NCBI GenBank assembly: GCA_963693085.1
Contig: OY856410.1
Location: 1,332,958,304 to 1,333,022,303 of the forward strand
DNA length: 64,000 nt
Direction of reading: 5' to 3'
Source of the DNA: Alisma plantago-aquatica
Taxonomy: Eukaryota; Streptophyta; Magnoliopsida; Alismatales; Alismataceae
Shown: positions 56,801-64,000 of the stretch, one piece after another
Layout: every line of letters starts with the position of its first letter
Numbering within the stretch: position 1 is the stretch's first letter
Notes under the pieces: model-generated
Database searches by the model: none
Told to the model about the DNA's origin: nothing
What the model saw: only the letters and a program-made list of their open reading frames with translations
Position numbers and translations under genes: made by a program

Positions 56801-59475
56801 CTAGGGTGAGTTGTCAAGGACCATTAAGTTAGTAAGTTAGAGTCCTAAGTGTGGCAGATAGGAGATGTTTGATGTTAGCTTTGGGGATTTGAGTATTTGG
56901 ATATCCTGGCCCGATATCTGAGTACTTGGATCAGCCAGTACAAGCTACTCTGTCTATTCTCTCACGTATACCCTGGCCAGGTATACAGTGGAAGAATGGG
57001 CTAGAGAGGAACCCTAGAAATGTTAGGGTTAGAAAACTAGAAAAGAAACAAGAATTAAGAGCATAAATGTAAAAGGAGATAGAATTTGCATTTCATAATG
57101 TTGTTTTTGTTGGAAATGTATAGAAATGCTCTTATATGTTTGAATTGAAATATTCAATACTTTGAAAGATGGGTCTTTAATATTTGTTGCACACTATGCA
57201 GTTGTTGCATTTATTGATTTCATTCTTTGTAACATGTAGATTAGAAATCATTTTGAAATGAGCTTTTGTTTCTATGGTTTTGCCCGCTAATTCGAGTGAA
57301 ATTGACATCAGCAGGTTCGTTTAGGTTTTCAGTCTGTGCGCGGTTTGGCCGAGTTCGTGTTTTGGTCGGCCGAGTTCCTTGTCTAGGATTTCAAATAGTG
57401 TTTTATTCGGCCGAGTTTGGTCTTGAATCGGCCGAGTTTCTTTGTAGGTAAACAAGTAGTGTTTCGATCGGCCGAGTTCCCCAGAGGATCGGCTGAGTTT
57501 CCTGCTAATCGGCCGAAGTTGGTCGGCCGAGTTTCAGAATCTGGAAGGCGATCGGCCGAGTTCCAGAGTGATCGGCCAAGTTTCTGAGCTGTGAGTGGCA
57601 GTTCAGGAAGAATGTAATCCTTTGTAGTTCTTGGCTTTAGGATTTTAGGTTTGGCCTGATCCGGTTGGCAGGATGCGTTATTAGGATCTAATGAATCCTA
57701 TCAATAGCATAATAAGAATAGAATTGGAATAATTAGACCCACATCAGAGTATGAATGTACATACAGTAAGATGTTGAAACAGATGGGCAAGATCATAACA
57801 ACTAAGAATTAGTTGAAACTGATATCTGAGGTTCAATTTTGGGGCCTCATATGTGAAACCCTTAATTGGGAATAAAGGAACATGATATGAGATTCATAAT
57901 CAGCTTATTGATTAATATTACATGAACTATACATATGAAATATAGAAAAGATATGTGAAATGTATGTATGTATGGTTCAAGATAACAAGAATCAATCATG
58001 AAGAATGAATCATATAATAGAGTATAATGCTTTTATGAACTTTAAAGTAAAGGCTAAGTATAGAATAGGGTTGAGCATTCAATAGGTCCATGAAAGTAAA
58101 GAGGATCATATGATCATATAATTCATAAGACTAGAACAACAAACTAGTTTCTAAGCAAAGGACATAGGTGTAGTTTAACGAATGAATAAGTCATACAAAG
58201 GTAGACTGTATTCAGAAGAGAAAAACTTGATTGAAAGAGAAATTATGTTTGAACCATGCATGATCCACTTGATTTAAAAATGAAGAATATGTAATAGTGA
58301 CATACAATATGGTGAAGTGCGATAAGAAATAAATTCTTGTGTGATATCAAGAATGATGAATAATCTATTCCTATCTTAAATCCTTCAATGTTAATAATGT
58401 TTATTGTATATAATCATATGAAAAGGATAGGTAGCAAAAAGTAAAGAAGTAATGAATGAGAAGAGAGATATGGGAAAACACAAGCTTTGTGTAATATGTG
58501 AATTTGTTTTTACATGTATGTTTTGTTGAAGGCATATTAAGGTATGAAAGTTGGTTCTACATATGATTTCAGGGTATTTGTGCAAGCTATATGTTAAATA
58601 AAGGCGTATGATAGTTGAAGTAATTCATACCAGATATGCATCCTAGTATTGTGTATTTGTGATATGGTGATATGGTTTGGATGATGTCAGAACATATGGA
58701 GAGATACCCTGAACAAGGTAGTCATACTTATTCACTCATTTTAATAGAAAGGGATGATAATTAGATTGTCTGGACAAGTAACCCTAATGAGGTGTAGCTT
58801 GTTATACCTAGCTCTAATATAACTAAGTGATGGTAATTGAGTATGATTAATGCTTGAATGACTGATACAATTGTGGATTACCTTATTACTGTTGTTGAAA
58901 CCCTAAAATGATATAATGCGATGGTTACACTTTGAATTGTGTGTGGGCCCATAACCCACAGGTCCCAGGATCGAAACAGGATAGCATGGAATGAGGTGGT
59001 AATGCTTCACCTCATGCATCCATGACCCAATGGGGATGCCAAGGGCAGTATTGTGCAATTGAGTGTTGAATCTAGTCTTTTAATTCAAGATTGTTTTGCT
59101 ATATGAGCAACATGTTATTAAAGTTTAAAACAGCATGGTGAACTTGCTTTTATCACTTAAAGGTGATACAGAACAATAGAACTCTCTGAGCAGCATAAGT
59201 TGAGATAGTTGTATCAAAGTATCAGAGTTGCACAGTGAAAGCGTGGTGGTTTATTTTTGCATTCTATGTGTGACTGTGGCATAAAGAATTTGCATGATAT
59301 CATTGAGAACTATTTGAAATATGTTGTGATTTAGTAAAGAATTAAAAGATCTAATGTTGAAAACTACATTCAGATATGAAATACAAGAGTATAATGACAT
59401 GGAAGGCTTTAGAAGCTTATAATAACCTTGAATGTATCTTTCTTGTAGGTTTATGTTTCGCGGACGAAACATTCT
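56801..59475 (+). other. Coding-free interior of F
   Basis: 2.7 kb, AT-rich. The longest open frames are about 60-70 codons and resemble nothing. The only marked structure is the TCGGCCGAG array at 57340-57600. The absence of gag and pol remnants distinguishes F from an ordinary decayed element. Confidence 0.8.
57344..57585 (+). repeat. Array of ten TCGGCCGAGTT motifs in F's interior
   Basis: Ten copies, all in one orientation, starting near 57344, 57366, 57407, 57428, 57466, 57487, 57508, 57522, 57550 and 57570. Seven or so keep TCGGCCGA intact; spacers vary. The same motif forms the arms of the two LTR hairpins. Confidence 0.92.
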
Positions 59476-59488
59476 AAGGGGGGGAGAG
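59476..59488 (+). other. Polypurine tract of F
   Basis: AAGGGGGGGAGAG immediately before the 3' LTR. Confidence 0.95.
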
Positions 59489-59489
59489 T

Positions 59490-62400
59490 CTTTACGACCC
59501 CATCTGAGCTTAATTGGTAAACTAGGGTTTACCTAGACAATTGCAAAGATTAATTAGAATAATCATTCTTGAAATCTAATTAATGACGATAACACAATTA
59601 GGATGTTTTAACTATGATAAGAAGTCTAAATGTTCTTTTGTCTTGAGAATTAGGGTTTGAGAAGCATAAACCTTAATCGGCCCAAAATAGGGTTTTGATG
59701 ATACATGAATACAGAATTTGATAAGTAGAATGTCTCACTAAATGATTTTTAGTATTTTATGTGTAACTCTGATTTACTTCAAATTTGGATATGATTTAGA
59801 TATATAAAATGTGAACAACATTGGAAAATATCAGAATTTTTGAAGAATGCTCTGACCTGTTGATCGGCCGAGTTTCAAACTCGACCGATCACATTTCCAG
59901 AATTTTACAGCAGTGTGGTAATTGAATTTTATCTTTTTATTGGTATATCCAATTGATCTCAAATTTTAACTGTGCCTGAGAAACACAGTTTTAGACACTC
60001 TGTTAAATTGGCATAATTTTTGGATTACTTTTGGATCCCTACAGTAAGGGTGTCGGTCGAGTTTGTGCAGGACAAACTCGGCCGAATATATTCTGCAGAC
60101 TGCAATATAGCAATGCACTGTTCGATTTTTAATTAATTATTGGTAACTCCAAATGATCTCAAATTTTAGCTGAAGCTCTATAGATAAATTATAAACAACG
60201 TGCTAAATTCTCATAATTGTTGGAGAAGGATTGATATCTGAAATAAACGAATTACAGTAACTTTTGTATAACTGAATATTCAGCCTATATAATTAAAGTT
60301 AAGTGTTGGGTCAATATGCAATTGACCCAAGCAGCTCAATTGACTTATATGAACGACCACACACACAAGCAGCTCTCATTCTTCGTCATTCATTCCAGAG
60401 AAATGAGCTCCTAGAGAGAGAGGGAGAATTAGGGCTTGAGTGGAGAAAGTGGGGGAATTGCTGAATTAGGGTTTTGCGATTCCAGGAAGGGTGAAATCAA
60501 GTAAGTTCGGATTCCTTGCATAGACTTTTATGGTGAATCTTCTCTCTCATGTCAAGATTCCGTCCTTGCTCTGATTTGATCCAAGATGATGTTGAAATCC
60601 CCTCTTTTCTCACCCATTCTTCATAATCCCTCATTTTCAAGGTTTCCGAGTTGAATAGAAGAAGAATTGGGAGATTTGCTAGGGATTTGATAGGAATTCG
60701 AGATTCCCTGAGTTGAGCTGCAGTTGTGAGGTGTTTTCACACCTTAGGGTGAGTGGGTTCTTCCTTCAAACATTCTAATGCACGAATTTGATTATAGCAT
60801 CCAAATCCCTAATTGCTTAGTATGTGATTCTAAAACCTAAAATGTCCGTTTGATTTAAGATTGTTGCAAATTGATATGATATGGATTTCTTCTCTGTTTT
60901 AAATGATTCTTAGATGGTAGACAATATCAAAAACGTATGCAACACTTCCTAGTGAGAATGCTTTACAGATTTATACCAAATGATGTAATTAGGGTTTAAC
61001 CTAATTGAGACATCACTACTGTTTCAACCTTATTGAAAAGGACTAGTAACTCTATAAGTGGTTAGGATGTATCTCGTGGGTTATCTTAATTGAATCTTAT
61101 TCTGGATACATGATATCACAATGATGATATGGAAAACCTAAATTTAGTTGAATTTCCATGGTTTCATGTCTATATTGATTGCATATGAATTGTTGGAAAC
61201 AATCTTTATTTAGTGAATGCTTATATCCTATGAAATCCTTATGAGAGCCATGTGACAAGTGAATGAGGTAAATGAAAAGGTGAATGAGGCAAATGCAACC
61301 CTAAGAGTAGGGTGTTGGCATGTGATGAATGAATAAGGAAAATGAAACCCTAAGGATGGGGTGTTCAATGAATCATGCTATGGTAATATGAAAGATCTCG
61401 ATATGAGATATGGTGATGCTTAATTGTTGAATTGTATGTTTCTAGTGCATTTAACTTTATATGCTTGTTCTCTCTGAGTTGATATCTACATACTACAGGG
61501 CTTCTTATATTTCAATATATATCTTGTAAATTGCAGGTGATGAGATATGACATGCCCTAGAAAGGGATGTTACTGAGATATGATATATGTTGAATACATG
61601 AGTTCTGACGTTGCTATGTGATATTTCTGTTAAATTGTTTATTTGTTAATCAAGTATAGACCTAGATGCCCTAACGCCGTAGAACCCCTCGAGAGGTCTG
61701 CACCTTGGGGTGAAACGACATACCTAGCGTGTGACTAGATGGTCAGTGACTCGTGTTCAACAATAATCCGTGCGTGTGTCACGGTGGCACGAGGGCAGAA
61801 AGGCAGTGTTCAACAATAATCCGTGCGTGTGTCACGGTGGCACTGGAAAGAAAAGAAAACACAGTTATCTAACACAATTCGTGCAGCGTCACGAAGGTAA
61901 CCCTGTGACCCTCCGCCGATGTACTTAGGTTAAAGGAGGAGTCTAGAGTACACTCTTTGAGAGTGCAGTGAGGCCGTGAGAGCCTGAGAGTCCTGACGCA
62001 GACCAGGACAGCAGTCAGACTTAGCATTTCCCGGGTGTGTCGCTAAGTCTTGTACGGTGGGACCGTAGCATGAACTTGTTGCGGATCTTTATATGCAGAG
62101 TACACTGCATATATTTAGGGCATAATCTAAAATATGATCATATAGGTTCACAGAGTTCCTTATAAATGAAAGAGTTAAGAAAGACTAGAGCATAGTCTTC
62201 TTGTAGTTATTCTTTTGATGCAATTTTTACATTCTTTGTTATTTCAATTATATTGTTTTGGAACTGCTCAGTGTAGTATTTATTGTTGTTAAATTTCATA
62301 TCGTTTATTTAAATCATATCTGTAATCACCTTAGTGCATTAGTCTGTTTCCATGAAGTACTCATTCACTGAGCGAGTAGGCTCACCCCTCTACTCAAACA

Positions 62401-62832
62401 TTTTAGGGTTAACCGCGTGGACTTGAAGATTATTAGAGCGTCAGAGTAGATCTGCCACAGGAGTCAAGTATGAGATTTGTTGAGTCAGTCGGTCCTTGTC
62501 ACTCTAGGTCCTCAGTAAGAGTTTAGAGAGAGAGAGTTGTAATTACGATGTGTAATATTGTTCCTCTTTGATATGTATGTTAATTAGCAAGCTTAATGTG
62601 CTTAATGTGTGAAAGACATCATGAATGCTTATACATGTATCTTTTCTATTAAAGTTTGATTAGTAAAGGAAATGTTCAGATTCCCTTGCTCAGATGTTTT
62701 ATGTGGTTCAATTTGAAGAAACAAGAGTTTTTAAGAAAAGCAAAAGTTAAGGGTGTTCTTTGTGTTAAATATAAATCCCATCTTATGCCCTAATCTCATG
62801 ATTTGAGGAAATTGTGAGATCTGGGTGTAACA
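59490..62832 (+). repeat. Element F, 3' LTR
   Basis: 3,343 bp, colinear with the 5' LTR apart from one lost base near 60922. Its first two bases are CT where the 5' LTR has TG. It ends GTGTAACA followed by GTACA. Confidence 0.95.
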
Positions 62833-62837
62833 GTACA
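62833..62837. repeat. Target-site duplication of F, right copy (GTACA)
   Basis: GTACA directly after GTGTAACA; it matches 53437-53441. Confidence 0.95.
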
Positions 62838-62844
62838 GCTCCCA
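62838..62844 (-). pseudogene. CACTA gene, first bases of the exon split by F
   Basis: After an acceptor CAATTAG| the minus strand reads TGGGAGC, then the target duplication and element F. The rest of the exon is at 53257-53441. Together they read WELYE, a TAG, then RKEGKF. Confidence 0.65.
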
Positions 62845-62924
62845 CTAATTGACATCAATAGAAATTGTTAAGTAAACATAACAATAATCAATATCGATCA
62901 ATTTCTCTAAGAGTTGAATTTTAC

Positions 62925-63204
62925 CATTTTTGTAGCCACCTCAGTAGTTGTGGGCTTTGTTATATCTCCCTTCTTGTTTTGCCTCCCAGCTATCCACATA
63001 GCATGGCAAGGCAGAGGTGCGGAACCAATAGTAGAGGACTCTTGAATAGTATTAAACTCAGCCTATAGTCTTTGGTGAATGCCTGCATAGCCTCTTAGAC
63101 CCATTGTGTGGTCATGCACATTCATTGCACGCCTTGATCTTTGAGCATCACTGATAGCCTTATTAGTAAGCACATTGATTTGGTTTGCAACACTAAAGGT
63201 TAAT
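62925..63204 (-). pseudogene. CACTA gene, transposase exon (central Ptta block)
   Basis: 280 nt from TATTCAAG| to |GTAAAA. It reads FSVANQINVLTNKAISDAQ, RSRRAMNVHDHTMGLRGYAG, a TAG, then EFNTIQESSTIGSAP and HAMWIAGRQNKKGD, ending EVATKM. The A-N-…-N-…-HT-GS-GY-A block is the hallmark of the Plant transposase (Ptta/En/Spm) family. A single TAG interrupts it. Its neighbours upstream and downstream continue the same domain. Confidence 0.85.
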
Positions 63205-63263
63205 CTTGAATAGGTGAATACATAAGAATGTATATTAATTAAATTGGGAGTGGCACTTAATAC

Positions 63264-63351
63264 CTTGAATTCATCCATTTTTCTTTGGGTAACAAACTCC
63301 TCCCAGTATTTGATGTCCAGGTAGTTCCATTGCTCAGTGGCTATCTTCTGC
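63264..63351 (-). pseudogene. CACTA gene, short transposase exon
   Basis: 88 nt between AATTTAG| and |GTATTA. It reads QKIATEQWNYLDIKYWEEFV then TQRKMDEFK, the W-LV-YW-…-F segment that precedes the N-…-HT-GS block in Ptta/En/Spm proteins. It is intact. Confidence 0.78.
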
Positions 63352-63445
63352 CTAAATTTATTTTTTAAAGAGAATAAAAAAAAATCATTCATGTAGAGTT
63401 AGTCAAAAAGTGATCAATGTCTAGAATTGGAAATCAATCAAGAAC

Positions 63446-63564
63446 CTCTTCTCAGCATCGTGTATGTAAATTTGGGTGAGATTTGTCCTATAGTTCCTTA
63501 GGACCCTCCCACAGCGTTGCATCATGCATTTACGATGTAGCTTTTCATCCAGATCAAATATACT
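63446..63564 (-). pseudogene. CACTA gene, transposase exon (basic helical part)
   Basis: After ATTATGTAG| it reads SIFDLDEKLHRKCMMQRCGR then VLRNYRTNLTQIYIHDAEKR, closing at a weak donor |GTTCTT. The F-L-…-K-…-R-R-FK-L pattern fits the part of the Ptta domain where target-DNA contacts are presumed. No stop is seen. Confidence 0.7.
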
Positions 63565-63645
63565 CTACATAATAGAATTGCTATTAACTAGTATCCTAAA
63601 AATTAGTAATCTACAAAAATAGAACTGCAAATAATAATAACTCAT

Positions 63646-63927
63646 GCATAGTTCCTTTCATATTAAGTCTTTCTTCCCCATAGGAACTTTATGCCAGGAT
63701 TCAAAAATAGGACTACAATGGATGTGAGTAAGAACCCCAAGATATGAAATAAATGAGTTGTGGTTCACTCCAACTGGATTTCCTACATGATCAAAATCCA
63801 TAGCTAGTTTGGGTCCATTGCCCCTTTGTTGTAGTAACTTGTTCGTCATTGTGATGCCCCTCACTTTCTTAATTTTTTTTTGCTTCTCATCAAGTGCCCC
63901 AATTTATTTAGGGGGTACATCACCAAC
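63646..63927 (-). pseudogene. CACTA gene, N-terminal transposase exon
   Basis: It opens after AAATTTTAG|. It reads VGDVPPK, a TAA, IGALDEKQKKIKKVRGITM, GPKLAMDFDHVGNPVGVNHN then LGVLTHIH and SWHKVPMGKKDLI, and a TGA where relatives have Trp. The RG-T…-F-…-G-PVG-N-…-YLG-…-V-…-SW-VP stretch matches the start of the Ptta/En/Spm transposase domain. Donor position uncertain. Further exons should follow to the right, outside the window. Confidence 0.75.
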
Positions 63928-64000
63928 CTAAAATTTGACAAAAAAACACACTTACAGGATATAACTATAAATGAACATATAGATAGAAACCTTAGGGATG

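Larger units (their letters stand above)
53442..62832 (+). mobile_element. Element F: large non-autonomous LTR element (LARD-like)
   Basis: 9,391 bp with LTRs of 3,344 and 3,343 bp, duplication GTACA, an initiator-Met primer site, a 2.7-kb interior and a GGGGGGGAGAG polypurine tract. I find no gag or pol remnant in the interior. The run GTTTCGCGGACGAAAC before the polypurine tract resembles the chromovirus pol-end signature, so F probably derives from or uses a Tekay/Del-like gypsy. About 26 differences between the LTRs by eye (about 99.2% identity) mean that it moved recently despite coding for nothing. Confidence 0.93.
41144..64000 (-). mobile_element. CACTA (En/Spm-type) DNA transposon, left end and gene; continues past window
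   Basis: The left end is CACTACTATAGAAAAGGCC followed by GCGTTGG-type subterminal repeats. The gene inside runs on the minus strand with about a dozen exons. From right to left (5' to 3') it has a Ptta/En/Spm-type transposase part, a coiled-coil linker and a Ulp1 protease part. Two retrotransposons (G and F) interrupt it inside exons, each with clean 5-bp duplications. Without them, about 4.4 kb of CACTA DNA is visible. The other terminus and any TNP2-type transposase lie outside. The 3 bp before the terminus are GAT, the expected size for a CACTA duplication, but the partner is not visible. Confidence 0.88.

Noticed and set aside
57266..57451. 61-codon frame with repeated SAEF-like residues
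   Set aside because: The repeat comes from the TCGGCCGAG DNA array, not from a protein; the frame is closed by ordinary stops soon after.
63063..63392. 109-codon minus-strand frame read as a single protein
   Set aside because: It runs through an intron: only its two ends (63264-63351 and from 63204 down) match En/Spm transposase, and the middle has clear GT...AG borders.

Overview
The window is repeat-rich nuclear DNA from a flowering plant, and I found no convincing host gene in it. It is built from nested transposons: at least six LTR retrotransposons or LTR relics and one large CACTA (En/Spm-type) DNA transposon. GC-rich LTR segments, a CACTA end of the grass type and a genome stuffed with Tekay/Del, Athila/Tat and copia elements would suit a monocot, but the sequence does not prove this.

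Layout, left to right. (1) 1-9354: old Ty3/gypsy element A on the minus strand. It has two diverged LTRs (the 3' LTR is cut by the window edge) and a heavily decayed interior. (2) 9355-13344: interior of an Athila/Tat-type gypsy element C on the minus strand (tRNA-Asp-like primer site, gag, protease, part of RT). Its RT stops exactly where A's 5' LTR begins, so A inserted into C. (3) 13345-16005: C's LTR-like DNA, then LTR B, which is related to the LTRs of A. (4) 16006-22560: AT-rich DNA without recognisable genes, including a purine-rich block at 18360-19740. (5) 22560-36082: a decayed minus-strand Ty1/copia element E, split inside its RT by D, a young, structurally complete Tekay/Del-type chromovirus (23539-34405; target duplication ATAAG; two 2,850-bp LTRs). 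(6) 36083-41143: relic of a Tat-like element. (7) 41144 to the window end: a CACTA element on the minus strand. Its gene has an En/Spm 'Ptta'-type transposase part followed by a Ulp1 (C48) cysteine-protease part. It is interrupted by copia element G (43621-52713; duplication ATATG) and by a large coding-free LTR element F (53442-62832; duplication GTACA).

How the parts work. D carries Gag and a Pol with protease, RT, RNase H, integrase and a chromodomain. Gag and Pol lie in one frame but are separated by a 72-bp, 21% GC segment with GT...AG ends and two tandem in-frame stops. Removing it keeps the frame and restores a normal Gag-protease junction. I read it as a retained intron that would let unspliced RNA make Gag and spliced RNA make Gag-Pol. 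D's Pol has one nonsense codon that cuts off the chromodomain. F encodes nothing and would depend on proteins from another element. The CACTA gene has several stops and is dead in this copy.

A recurring theme is that LTRs or leaders of A, G, F and the Tat relic each carry their own array of short repeats with CG-containing palindromic cores (CACG-CGTG, CCGATCGG, TCGGCCGA), set in otherwise AT-rich DNA.
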